Below are positions 9,955-21,979 of a stretch of 64,000 nt of DNA, one piece after another (within the stretch, counting starts at the first letter, position 1; each line of letters starts with the position of its first letter). The position numbers and the translations under genes were made by a program. The notes under the pieces were generated by a model. It saw nothing but the letters and a program-made list of their open reading frames with translations. It searched no databases and was not told the DNA's origin. Source of the stretch: Prostheceraeus crozeri (taxonomy: Eukaryota > Platyhelminthes > Polycladida > Euryleptidae). The stretch covers positions 330,829 to 394,828 of the forward strand of contig CAJQUW010001718.1 in NCBI GenBank assembly GCA_907163375.1, written 5' to 3'.

Positions 9955-11045
9955 GGGTAGTATGCGGTAAGACGCCCTGGAGAGGTATTTGAGCCCTCTC
10001 CAGGTTAATATTCATAGAAAATGCGTTGAAACCCATAGATATTTGAAATTTCATCATTAGTTTCGAAAATATTCTGCTTTTCTCATTTTCGATACTTTTG
10101 ATACAACTTTTTTTTTAAGTTAAATGAAATATTATGAAGCAATCAGACACTATTTTGATATCTTTAATGCAGGAAATTTAAGTTAACGCATCACTAGATA
10201 TGATTTAAACAGCTGCTTGATTCACTTTAACGTTTTCATTCGAAAACAGATTGAAGAAAAAAAGATACAGGTGGGGGTAAGACGTCCCCCTACATGGCAG
10301 GGTAAGACGCCTCCCCGGGGCGCTTTGCCCCCATAATACGTTTTAACGCCTTCGTTGTCAACGGCATTAATTCATATCTTCTGACTTTACTGGCATTGAT
10401 GCTAAGTCAAACTCACGACTTGGCACGACTCTTTGTTGTCTAGGCACTGATTAAATAGTTAATCAGTGCAGTTGCTTTATGTAATTCCAAGTATCACACA
10501 CGTAGACGTCAGCTATGACAAGTTTGAATCACAGTGTCCGAAGAAGCGGAGAGCAAAAAGGGCACAAAACCTCACATCATCTACAAATAAGCAGCACCTA
10601 GGCCAAAAAAAGTAGTTCTACATCGTCTGCCACTAGGTCTTTGTACAGTGAAGAAGCCCAAGTCAGTCCCAAGAGACGATTCAGAATGCGTATGCATTGC
10701 ATGCAACGAAATGTATTCGAATAGCCGTCCGCATCAAAAGTGGATGCAGTTGGTGTAGACAATCTAGTCAGTGGGCGCATGAGGAATGTACTGCCAGCAA
10801 TCTGCCAAGTTATATTTGTGAAATATGTTTTTCCCTGATTAGGCCAGTGTTTCGGCCTAATCTTGTTCTATAGGCACCTGTTTGTTGTAGAATAAATAGC
10901 TGGAAAACAAGTTGTTTCGGTTTCATTAGATGATCATATCACATAGACAAGCTTTCCTGAAGATATTGAATAATTTTAAAAGTTGGGAGTGGGTTTCGCC
11001 CACGGTGTGGCGTCTTAGCCCTTATAGGGGGTAAATTGCCCTTTT
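9955..11045 (+). mobile_element. Decayed pogo-like DNA transposon
   Basis: Both ends and the interior carry GGTAAGACGCCC-type sequence (about 9970, 10275, 10310, and inverted near 11005 and 11028), like the termini of pogo/Tigger-type elements. Between them, 10690-10840 encodes the C-terminal zinc-binding tail known from pogo/Jerky-like transposases: ECVCIACNEMYSNSRPHQKW, then after a one-base frame slip WAHEECTASNLPSYICEIC. The catalytic DDE part is not recognisable and only about 1.1 kb remains. A related tail lies on the minus strand at 32429-32635. Exact ends and the TA duplication were not resolved. The right end abuts a minus-strand LINE. Confidence 0.6.
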
Positions 11046-11049
11046 GGTA

Positions 11050-11770
11050 CTTTTTGAAAGTCGAAAAATATAGGATCTTCTCTGAATTTCTAGCTGTAGT
11101 CTTGTCCATGTAACTAGTACATACACTAAAGTAATTAATGATGACAAGTTCTGGCAGAAAGAAATGCAACAGTTTCTGAACAGTCGAATCTGGCTTAAGG
11201 GAGCGTCTTGAAGGTCTTGAATGAACGTTGAAGTGTATTTGAGCAATGATTGCAGGACTCGGCTCTCGTTTGGAAAATCGCTCGAAGTGGATGATCGCTG
11301 TATGCTTCAACAATTCGATAAAGTTTCGAACAGATTCGATCTGCAGCATACGGGAGCGGTGAAAATTTAACACTGTCTGTCCCCACGATTTTAAAACATC
11401 TTCTTTCGAATCGGAGGGTTGTGAGCCTGGAGGGCATGTTGCAGAAAGTAAGGTATGCGGAGAGAAGCAACGACCGAATCAATGCAGCGCATAATTGATG
11501 CATGATGGAAGGAGGACAATTCAATCTACGCAAGTTACGCAGCACGAATATTATCTTCCTTGCTTTGTTGATTAGTCTTCTTGATGTGCAGGTCCGATTT
11601 CATGTCTGAGCTGAACGTAACGTCAAGTAGTTGTTTTTGTTGGCCGATATAGAGAACACAGTCAGACGTGGATGAAAGTATTTGATCATTTAAGTCTTTT
11701 CAGCGCCTCGTCATGATGTTGATTTTGTGAGAATGGAGGTGTTTTCCGAAACTCACGCACGCTATCAGGT
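11050..11770 (-). mobile_element. LINE 3' end (CR1/L2/Daphne-like)
   Basis: The minus-strand stretch 11195-11545 reads LRNLRRLNCPPSIMHQLCAA, SLLLSAYLTFCN, and SDHPLRAIFQTR, the layout of CR1/L2-group polymerase C-termini (YRALIRSVL-x-YG-like, then DPxHPLxxxF-like). Upstream, around 11560-11640, a broken frame gives LLDVTFSSDMKSDLHI, matching the usual LGVTFSSDLKWDxHI motif after the reverse transcriptase. The frame is broken at least once and the 5' part is absent. The protein would copy its RNA at a nicked target. The 3' end stops at the pogo-like terminus near 11045. Confidence 0.7.
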
Positions 11771-11774
11771 CGGT

Positions 11775-13590
11775 TTTCGTAAAAACCTGCATGTGTTTTG
11801 TAAAGTACGTTTACTATAACTGATACAAAGGTGTTTTAATCATGAAGAAGCTTCAACTACATCATCATTCACTCACATTTTGTGAAAATGTTGTAATCAG
11901 CAAGTGAATATCGTCAGAACAGTATGAGTCTATTGGTGCGACTTTTCTCTCTGCTTTCAAACAATACGAAGACCAACAACAATGCTGTGGATTTGTTTGT
12001 TGAAGCCTTAGACCTCATGCGAGTGTGGGTGGAATTGCTACATAAGTTCAGTCATCAGAATAAAAGTTGTGCTTACCCCAACATCACGCATGAAAGTTTT
12101 CACACATGCTGAAGACAGGGTGAGTGAGTGAGGGATGGTATTAAAAAGCTGCTGAGAAAATACTTTCATCCCATTCAAAATATATTTCATTTTCTCTACA
12201 ACAAGTTCCATTGAAACAGCTCGAAATGAATATCATCTAGAAAAGAATAAAACACGGTGGGAAATACAGATTGATTGTTGATTCATAAAAAACTGATCAA
12301 GCTTAATAATTTACTGAAATTCATATGACTGCAGCTTTTTGAATTTTGCATCTGTTTCTCTAAAATTTGGGGCGAATTTAATCGAATTTGAATTAATTAT
12401 GTTAAGTTTTAACTTATAATGGTTTGCTGTCTTCATCCCATATATGGATGATAGTTTCACGTATCTCTATACAGATCAAATAATGTTGATGAATTTGTAA
12501 ATTTTTCATTTGAACTGTATCTCCAAATAAAACTAACTATTCGCTCTAGTTTCTTCACAAAATGTGGTAAAAATATTGAGTTATTTATTGAGTAGATTTT
12601 AAACAACCACATGCACTGATACTGTTTGTTGAAGTTAATCTAAGTTATTCTAGCTATTCTAAGATAACAATACATCAAGTCTAAGCAGATAAGAAAGTGA
12701 TCCATTTTTTATGAAACGCACTGTACGTCTTAACGATATGCGTGAATCACCAAATAAGTGCGCGCAAAATGATCTTCGTTTTTAATACCTTTATTGTCCT
12801 AGTCACGGCACCCCTGAAGGGGTTTTGGATGCAGGCTTATGAGTAAATACGTCTGCATGCATGTGCGGTTAGCCGCAAAGCCTATAATCGCCCGCCACTT
12901 CTATTGGATTGCCACCTTCCATCATTTCTATTTTGGTAGTGTGAATAGGAACCTCAGCGCCAATCATCTAACGGACAACTTAGGTCCTTCAACTTTTCAT
13001 TGAGATTTGTCATTGACCATGCATACTCTGGGCTCTGATATCCCGAGGTAGACTAAAGCCGAACGCCCCTCAACACATGAAGTACTGCCACGAGTAACAT
13101 GAGAATCTGTTGCCAACTTTACAACATATTGAGCATGTGATGCATCTATTTATTCTCTCTCATTCATGTTCGCACTATGATGCAGAATCAAATCAAAATT
13201 TTACATCACCAATTTTCATGAACATTGAAAATTTTGAAATTTTGAAGTGTAGGTACAAAAAGATATTGATAAGAACGATTCGTGCATGGAATTCTGTCAA
13301 AATACGCATATGAAAGGTGGAAGATTTTCTTTAAATTAGCAACTGCTCAAATATATCTCTAAAATGATATTCTGCAATTCAGAATGTCTTCAAATGACCT
13401 TCAAATGAGATCTTAAAGAAGGACAACTTCAAGTATACATAACAGGTACTTAGCAATTAATTTCGAATAATGAAGCACATATATCTGTCAACACCAATTT
13501 TGTGACAACATCATCTGCACTGCAGCAGGCCATGATGTAAACAATTTAATCATTTATTAAAAACACGTAATCAATACATGGAATAGACCA
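11775..13590. other. No gene recognised
   Basis: AT-rich spacer. A 67-codon stretch ending at 13313 finishes with RTIRAWNSVK, faintly like a LINE polymerase end, but there is too little to call. Around 12800-12900 a GC-richer block may be an unclassified repeat. Confidence 0.45.
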
Positions 13591-13593
13591 AAT

Positions 13594-13850
13594 TAGAGAA
13601 AGAGAGCGAGAGAGACAGACACACACTCAGACACAGCGAGAGAGAGAGACACACACACACTCAGACACAGCGAGCGAGAGAGAGAGAGAGAGAGACAGAG
13701 AGACAGACACGCACTCAGACACAGCGAGAGAGAGAGAGAGAGACAGAGAGAGAGACAGAGAGACAGACACACACTCAGACACAGCGAGCGAGCGAGAGAG
13801 ACAGACACACACTCACACAGAGCGAGAGAGGCGGGAGAGAGAGGGAGGGA
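13594..13850. repeat. (GA)n-rich minisatellite
   Basis: Purine-rich tandem array with an irregular unit of roughly 35-60 bases built from GAGAGAGACAGACACACACT and CAGACACAGCGAG. It encodes only low-complexity peptides and is not a gene. Confidence 0.93.
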
Positions 13851-13859
13851 GTTAAAGAG

Positions 13860-15249
13860 AAGCTTCTTGTACTGAATAACCGTCGTCTAGATGCTAGCAT
13901 AAATCAAACAATAGTCTCACCCGGTATATGCGGCGTAAATTCAATTTGATCAAAGAAAGTTAACCGCAGAAGCATTGACTAATTCTATTTTATTGCTATC
14001 TACATTAATAACGACAGCGGCTCAATTTCTCTCCATGATAGAGCGGAATAATTTGAAACTTGCTCGAAACTTCCTGCAACTTCGGTTTATGCACCATATA
14101 TTTTCCATTTTAACAGCAAGTGTCTCAGTGTTCACAAATGATATCGAGTATAAATTTTCCAAAATGATCAAATACCCACGAGAGATCTCTGAAATTCTAA
14201 GCTTAGTAACGTATAGAAATAGACGAGTCGCTTAGGGAGTTTAACGTACAGTAGCAAGAACAGTTCTCGATTTTGATGCATATTGGCGACAAGAAGTTCT
14301 TGCCCAGAACGTCTGCTCAGACGAGCTGTCTTGTCGAATTGGATTGCAACTATGCTGTCATCGAAGAAAAGCCTTATCATGAATATGCGAGAAAATGCAA
14401 AAACGCCAGCCGCAAGCTAGGCCCTGGAAAAAGAATCTAAAGACCGGTCAGTCGGTCAGTTTGACTAGGCCTACGCAGTGGATGGCGCAGTTAATCGATT
14501 CTGCAGGATTAATCGTGCGACGGAATCAATCGCGAGATTCGTGAATGACCATGAATCGCGCGATTTTGTTTGCTATGTAACTTTTCAATGAAATTTACTT
14601 GATTGAGTGAGGGTAATGTTTCTATTCACTCATTCATCGTTTGAGATAATTGCACTATGCGGTTGCTCGCCACTGAGGTCATGCATAGCTAGACGGAGTT
14701 ACCGTGTGAAATCTCTATGGGAGTTCCCCACATTGCAGGAATGCATTATTTCATACATTAGCACAAAGCACGCTCGCATCGATCAGGTCATAGACTTCTA
14801 TGGTGTTAAATTGCCATGGCAATCAGGTACACGATTTATACGACTGACGGGTGTCCATAAAGAAGCCGGATGATTTCAGTTTGTTCTTTATCTTCTGCCT
14901 GAGACATTCACTCTAGAATACATTGTTTAGTCAATCAAAAGAAAAGAACATTGCACGAACATTAAATGTAAAATAATTCAAGTGTACCAATATGCATGCT
15001 ATGCTACTTGACATGAGTGTTGCAAACTGCTTCTTAAACGTTGAAATTATTGACTTATACTTGCAGTTTCAAAACCTACTTTGTTTCAAATAAAGCCTCT
15101 GACATACTCCATCCTCTATGAACTTTGCAAGAATCGTGTATTCCCCAGTCTATCTAACGGAAGTGTCTTCCATTTCTTGAATGATTTCAATACATAGGAT
15201 AAAACAGGGAGTTAAGAGATGCAATGATCGGATTTCAATGTAACCACTG
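13860..15249. other. No gene recognised
   Basis: Several 70-90-codon open stretches lack family motifs. Nothing else is seen. Confidence 0.45.
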
Positions 15250-15968
15250 ATAGTCCGGCAGCCAGATCGAGTTTCTGTAGGGAACGAGGCCCAAAGTGAG
15301 ACTTTCACAGAATGATGTACACCCTATGACTATTACGAATCGGTACGTCTGCCGAGTTCTAGTGAGTTCCTCTTCTTGTCAGACAAGATCAAAGAAAAAC
15401 ACGTGTAAATCCAATGGGACGCAGATTGTAGTTTTTGGCTAAAATGAAATTTTGTATGTTTTCTCGAATTAAACGAAAAGTGCTAAGTCCAGAGTCATAA
15501 TTTTTGGCATGGAATGATGTGCATGTGCTTTTATCATGCATTTATCATGCATCTAATCTGCAATGTATGTGAGAATGTGGTTGAATGTGGATAAAGTAGC
15601 TCAAAATGGTTATGTTTGCCGACATTAAGAGGCTTGCCAAATCTAAATGCGTTTCGCTATACAGAAAGGGGTGCATGAAAATGAAAGGAAATTACCTGAA
15701 GACATTCCATGGCAAAAATTATGACTCTGGACTTAGTACTTTTCGTTTAATTTGAGAAAACATACAAAATTTCATTTTAGCCAAAATTGCAATCTACATC
15801 CCATTGGATTTGCATGTATCTTTCTTTGATCCTGTCTGACAAGAAGAGGAACTCACTAGAACTCGACAGACATACCGATTCGTAGTAGGCATAGGGTGTA
15901 CATCATTCTGTGAAAGTCTCACTTTCGGCCTCGTTCCCTACAGAAACTCGATCTGGCTGCCGGACTAT
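15250..15968. repeat. Large fold-back element with about 267-base inverted arms
   Basis: Left arm 15250-15516 and right arm 15703-15968 are imperfect reverse complements, over 90% by eye, around a 186-base spacer. Outer ends read TAGTCCGGCAGCCAGATCGA and its complement. There is no coding capacity in the arms or spacer, so this looks like a non-autonomous fold-back or MITE-type DNA element. No target duplication was confirmed. Confidence 0.88.
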
Positions 15969-18900
15969 GGTGTCAGTAGAGCTTCTTAACTAAACAGTAG
16001 ACACTGGATCGTGAAACACTGATATGTTACCGGTATGCAATGAATTTCGATTGAAATTGTACAAGTACCGCTTAACGTCTTGGAACACCAAATGAAATCA
16101 AAAATGGATTACAGCTCTGGCGAACTCTTTATTCTACCCTCCTACACGTCAGCTCGCGGTCATCCATATAAACTCAAAGAAACCTGAGTTGAAGCTTAGG
16201 TACAGAGAATATCGACTTTGGTGCAAAACTCACTGGTTAATCATTTCAAATCAAGTTCAAGATGCACTTTCGGAGACAAGTTGGCTTTGTTTCTAAGACA
16301 TCAAATTCTACCCGATGCCTATATCAAAATTGAAAAATCCAAAACGGTCGGTTCGACCCGCATTTTCGCTGAGTGCGATGAAGCTGAATAAAAGGAAGGG
16401 AATCCTAAAGGTTGAGCATTGGATGTTTATCAGAATTGACAAGGATGGAGCAAGAAGACATTTTAAAAATGGGCTCTACCTAATCGTATTCATTTCAATT
16501 TTCTTTTCCATTAACTTCACACCATTCAATTGACACTTCTCAAATTCTTCCATTAACATTATTTGTTATTTAATGCTGTGTCCTCTCTGACAGTCATTCT
16601 CGTTTGATGGTTTATAACTAATCATAGAATCTCATCTCTTAAGAATTGTGCTCGGCAAATAATCCTTAACATTTACCGCAAAGCCTCTAAAACGACGCAA
16701 CTTTCTATATCCAATTTTATCATTTTGGCATTGAAGCACGCAGCCTGCCAAAATGTTTAACTGCGTATAGAGCTTGCATGTAATTTGCTAATTGCAGCTG
16801 CTTATTCGCAGCATGTTCTCACACATGTATTGTTGATTCAAGAGCAACGAAAAAGTGACACGTTGTACTGGATTTTGTTTTTGTAATGTCAGTATTCTCT
16901 CCATTTAAATACATGTATACGAGTATGCATTGTAGTGACAGTAAGTAATAACAACACCATTTGCTTCTATATTTCCTTCCTTTAATGTGCGTTCACCATG
17001 TGTTTCTGCGCAGCAGTAATTACCGGTTACAGATAGGGAAATATTAGTTGGTAGCGATAAATCACAGTTATCAAATACCGGCATTAGTAAAATATTATTA
17101 ATTTGAAATTATCTGCAGTTTGTGCAGGCCTGTCACTATGTTGATTTATTTAATGTAGATATCAACGATTGTCTGGAGAGTTAGTGATTCTGTGGGTAAT
17201 TTCATTTTTTCATCACTTCTGTGATGAAACTGCAAAAGTATTCAGAAATGCTTTCAAATTTCATATAAGCCTACAGCAGACGTAGAGTAAGTTTATATAA
17301 CTAATTGATGCCGTGCAACTTTATTTACTGATCTGAGCTTGTTTTTGCGCTAACTGAGGAAACAGTGGAAATTAACAAATTAGCATGATACTTTTATTCG
17401 ATCCATTATTCGATATGTTTATGCAGTAGGCCTATATGAAATGATAGCCTAATCTGAAAATACATTGAGCGCAATCGGGACTGCTAAAATAGCCAAGCTC
17501 TTTTAATTCAAAGAATACTTATATGCTGTGAAATGTCGCAGTAAATGCTATGAAATGATTCCGATATTTGTAACTGCTGCAAATATATTAAATGTCAGGA
17601 GACTTTTTCCCTATATCATGGGTCAAAACCTCAAAAATGCCACCTGTAATTTGTCTTTATTCATTTAGGAAAAGATTACCTGCCTGCGACAAAAAACAAA
17701 CCAGTATGTAATTTTAACTTCAAGCATTCTATTGCAATATTGACCACTTGAAAACCTAATGCTTCCATGAGGAAGCTTGGACGTCATCAAATATAAAAAA
17801 GCATCAAAGGAAATCAGGCTCTGTCGATCGGAAGCAATAGAGCTGTAGAATGATGAGCATCGCTTCGGAAGCCTTCTCACTAATTCCATCAGTTATGAGC
17901 TATAAAATGAAAAGCAGAGAAAATCTATTATGGTTGCGGTCATATTCGATCAGAGCTAGCTGTTTTATACACATGTACATACGGTTAAGCAGACCTTACA
18001 TAACTACTATACATAAAGTGATGATTGGATGACATTGTTTTAATTTCTTGTGACTTAATGAATCAAACTTTGTCATTTTCGAAAAGTAATATTTGGTCAA
18101 CAGACTGTTTACCAAGACTGTATATTGAAATGTAGATTGTATCGACACCGATCGCTTTTCCCTACTTTTAGCTGCAATATAAAATGTTTATGCCAGAACA
18201 AAATATAGCTCTTTTACTATTTGTGTCCGAGTTCCATATTATACACCGACAAGTAGTGAAGGTATTTGATTTGACTTGAACTGTATTTGAGCATCAAGTT
18301 CAAATTCCTTGGCTCAATGGTCGACATGTTGTTTTCGGGAAAGTTGTCAAGGGATTGAATGTTGTAAGGAACATTGAAAACTGATGGAATGAAACTGAAG
18401 TTCCAATAAATGCTACACTGGAAACTTGTTTAATCAAAAGCTGTGTAAATCGATGTAAATTACACTGAATTAGCGAAAGGATGTATCATCAGGTGTAAAG
18501 AAAACTTTTCGTTCTAGGCAGAAACACTCTTTATGCAATAGTCCTTGAATTCATTGTTACAAAAGTGCTGTAATGATTACACACTGCATTTCCGAGTTAA
18601 TTATTTGCCTATATTTGTCATTTATTAGATTATATTGTAATGAAAACCCTTGCATAAAAACAATAATAGAATTGGTTGATTGTTATCTTTTCTCTTATTT
18701 TTCAAATTTTCCGAAAAATAATCTAAAATGATGCAACATTTCCAGCATTGAATCACATTTTCAAGGTAGGATACATCAAATGAGAATTTTGATCTTGAAT
18801 TTCCTTGTCTGTCGGCAACATCAGAAATCGTTTGCAGCATGTTTCTAGAGGATTATTGCAATATCAGGAATTTCTGAAATTTATCATTCTGTATTCCTTC

Positions 18901-19500
18901 CTTCTTCACATGCGTGATCGTGATGTTGCAAATCTATTGCCTTTGAGGGTGAGGTAATACATGTCGGGTTTTCAGGGCAATACAAAGACTAGTATGAATA
19001 ATAGTGAGGAATCAGGAAAATTGTTCACGCGCACGTGAGCACTTGTTCAACACACCTGGAGTTGGTTTCATGGCATAATAAGCCCTTGTACATAATGTCT
19101 GAATCATTGTACATAATGTCTGAATCATATTTTGGTCTACATGCATGCGCATGTCAATCAGTTATTATGCGCATGCCTTCATTATGGTGCAAAGCTTCTT
19201 ACAGGTTGCGAGAAAGTTGTGAAATAAAATGAAGACTTCGAACTAGAGTAAAGACCTTTTAATTAAAGTTAGTGTTATTCGTTTTATAAATACATACGAA
19301 ACATAAGCCTACACGTATGCTACAACACGCTCCACTAACATTATTATCATGAACTTTTCATATCATTTAGTCATAATACTGATTTTCCAACTCTATTTCG
19401 CAAGTAGCCAAAGCTATTTCGTCGTCATTAACTTTTACCAATTGTCTTTCGTTGATTGTGTAAAAAAGTCAGCAGTTAAAGTGAAAAGACTCTGAATAAC
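15969..19500. other. Long unrecognised AT-rich stretch
   Basis: Only short open stretches (60-75 codons) with no motif. A 20-base direct repeat, GTACATAATGTCTGAATCAT, occurs twice near 19090-19130. No gene is supported. Confidence 0.5.
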
Positions 19501-19507
19501 CATCATG

Positions 19508-19580
19508 GATGAAATTATGTTGGAAAGAATCAGGAATGCTTTGATGTTAAGCAATTGTAATTACTATCACATGCAAAATG
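19508..19580 (-). repeat. Inverted copy of the PLE 3' terminal segment
   Basis: The reverse complement of this stretch matches 20325-20359 joined directly to 25406-25440, that is, the flanks of the hAT element without the insertion. It therefore preserves an empty-site version of the target, with a few mismatches. Confidence 0.8.
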
Positions 19581-19639
19581 TTAATAATAATAATGATACA
19601 GCCACTCGGCAATATTTGAAACAGAAAAACTATTCTACA

Positions 19640-20351
19640 TCAAGCAATTGTACTCTCACCAACTTCCCTTGAACAAAAACGAATTGTGTAATCAGGAAAA
19701 CATATCATCTACCAAATAGAGAGAGAGAGAGATCACGTGCTACAAATGAATAAATTACATCGGTAGCACCATAGCACCATCAGATCCTTTCACTATCTCT
19801 GCGAGGAACATTTAACAGCATCAGCTTCTTCAGTTTATAAGCATATTGAAAGCTGTCACATCAACAATCGAATCTCACGTGTTCAATTCTTGCCTAAGAC
19901 AACACTAATATTCGCTTACGAGAATCATTTTTGTCAACAAATTGCAACCATTCATTAACAACAAAAAAGAGCTCGACAGTTCTCAAAGCTTCCTTTTTTT
20001 ACTAACGTTTTTTATACAATTACCTCTCTCATTCCTTTCATATTTTTATGTTCTTACCTAAACTATTAGTCAGGTCAATTTCTATTGCTACTGGTAAATT
20101 GTAGCCCACTCTCAGTACTAACTGTCGCACATCATCATAATCATTCATCTTCTTGATATTTCATTGATGTAAATCATTTTGCCTATCCTATCTTGCCAGC
20201 CCCTATCAACACGAGTTATGTTGAACTATGTTTCATGTTTGAATTGCTTAAACAGCACCATGAACCCTTTAATGAATTCCTTTTTTGCCTGAAGATGGTC
20301 TGTGGATGCTGACCGAAAAATTTTGTATGTGATAATAATTGTAATTGCTTG
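19640..20351 (+). mobile_element. Penelope-like element, GIY-YIG domain and 3' end (PLE-4)
   Basis: Broken plus-strand frames give REITCYK then NYIGST, EEHLTASASSVYKHIESCH, and FVNKLQPFINNKKELDSS. These correspond in order to the PLE endonuclease signature (ITC-x2-C then YIGSTxR), the EH-x-N-SSVYKH block and the C-terminal PSINNKEEL block. The 3' untranslated part (20000-20351) continues beyond the hAT insertion to about 25445. No RT is present. The family is firm; the copy is decayed, with several frame slips. Confidence 0.72.
20289..20318 (+). other. Degenerate hammerhead-like core in the PLE-4 3' region
   Basis: CTGAAGA (20289-20295) is followed by GGTC and GACC that can form a perfect 4-bp stem II, then GAAA (20315-20318). 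As at 1231, one unpaired T follows the first core. No acceptable cleavage triplet with stems I and III was found, so it is likely a relic or chance. Confidence 0.3.
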
Positions 20352-20359
20352 GCATCAAA
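20352..20359. repeat. 8-bp hAT target-site duplication, left
   Basis: GCATCAAA directly precedes the left terminus CATACGCGTATC and recurs at 25406-25413 directly after the right terminus. Confidence 0.93.
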
Positions 20360-20369
20360 CATACGCGTA

Positions 20370-20401
20370 TCTAGGGGGGCCTAGGTGGCCTAGGCCCCCC
20401 C
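20370..20401. promoter_or_regulatory. Subterminal palindrome of the hAT element
   Basis: AGGGGGGCCTAGG and CCTAGGCCCCCCCT flank a central TGG, forming a nearly perfect GC-rich hairpin 10 bases inside the left end. The right end has only one arm-like copy (AGCCTAGGCTCCCCCT), so the palindrome is one-sided. It may be a transposase-binding site; this is inferred. Confidence 0.55.
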
Positions 20402-21979
20402 TAAACTATTTTGCCAGTAGTAAGGGAGTTGCCACAAAAAGTGCATATTCTCTCACAGATACATGTAAATGTGGAGGGTGAAAGTGTAGAAACACATGTA
20501 CAGCATGTATGCATGCCTTCCTTGTACATGCCATTCATGTTTTTCGCTCACTATTGTCATTGGCGGAACTCTGACTGCAGTTATGAATTCTGTAACTCAA
20601 ATTTTTATCAGAAAGCATACTTCACATGTTATGGGTTACTTTGAATACTTTGAATAATAGCCTACCTTGTAGGCCTATATGCCTGTGTAACATGAGCATG
20701 TACATGTAGGTCTACTTAAGGCCTGCTAACAATTAACTAATAATAGTTATAAAAATGACCTCATTGCGAATTTTATTGACCGTATAGGCCTACGGGTCAA
20801 TATTGATCAGAAAGCATGTTGTGTAGGGCCTATCACACGAGGTCATGGCCATTCAGTCATTCAGTGGCGCCAATGCCTGTCAGAAAAATGGATTTTGTTC
20901 GGATACATTAAGCAATTTTGATGTAAGTTTACTCGTGAAAGTATGTACGGCCTAGCCCTGTCTACCTCAAATCTCATAGGTAGGCCATGACAGCCTAAAG
21001 GTCAGTGGTTCGAATCCAACGATCGCCAGCACTTAAAGCTTAACAAATACCGTACTGAGCTTAGTAGAAATGGATCCTACGCACGCCGGACTATCTGCTC
21101 TGCTACGCTAACCGCGCACATTTTTGCGATCGATCATGACCGTCATACATCTATTCCCCGTAGAAGTATGATAGGGAAAACAATGTTTCACTTTTCGCTG
21201 ACGATATTAGGAGATTTCGATAAAGACTTCCCCAGTAGGCAGCTATGGCACTCTCACTGAAAGCTCTACATGTACGTACATGTAGTTTACCCTTGCTTTA
21301 TTTTTTTTAGAATCGCCTTCCTTGAAATCAGTTTCGATTTTCACATATGGAGTCGAATTAATTTCTCAGCTGCCCACATGTCATCGATGAAGTCTATTGG
21401 ATAAATATGCAAGTAAGTCACGTGCACATACCTTCCGTAGAGGTACATGTAGCTCATTTCATTAACCTACGATATTCACAAGCAATACACAGGGAAAGAG
21501 TAAGTGGGAATTGAGCTATAGGCTACTACTTTGAGTTTATATGTAAGCTTACGTATGCATTTTAAATTTATAAAATAATTGTAGCTAAGGAAATAGATAC
21601 CAGCTTGCGCTATGACTAGGCTGAATCAAATAATTTCCATCGTTTTAAACCAAATCAACAGCTAAGTATTTTGACATACTGGATCTTAAGACAGAATACG
21701 AATAATTTTACGTTAAAAGGGAAAAGCCGTGATTTTGAACCGACGAAATCAGCGCATGAGGCAGACGCTGTAGCCATTGGGCCATTGTTTCTTATAATGA
21801 TTGGATGTCAGATCTAACTTATATGCTATTTCCTTTTTCATTACTGCAGAAAATAATCGTGCAGTATCGTTGTACTAGTATCAAAATTTATCAGTACTGA
21901 TAAACTGTGCCTTTTTAATCACAACATAAACAAATTTTGTTTTTGGAAAAGAAATGATACCTACTTTTCTAATTTCAGG

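Noticed and set aside
13593-13812. Leucine-serine-cysteine repeat peptides
   Set aside because: Translation of a GA-rich minisatellite, with the same pattern open in two frames.
19090-19130. Two tandem copies of a 20-base word considered as a CRISPR-like or iteron array
   Set aside because: Only two units, adjacent with no spacer series.
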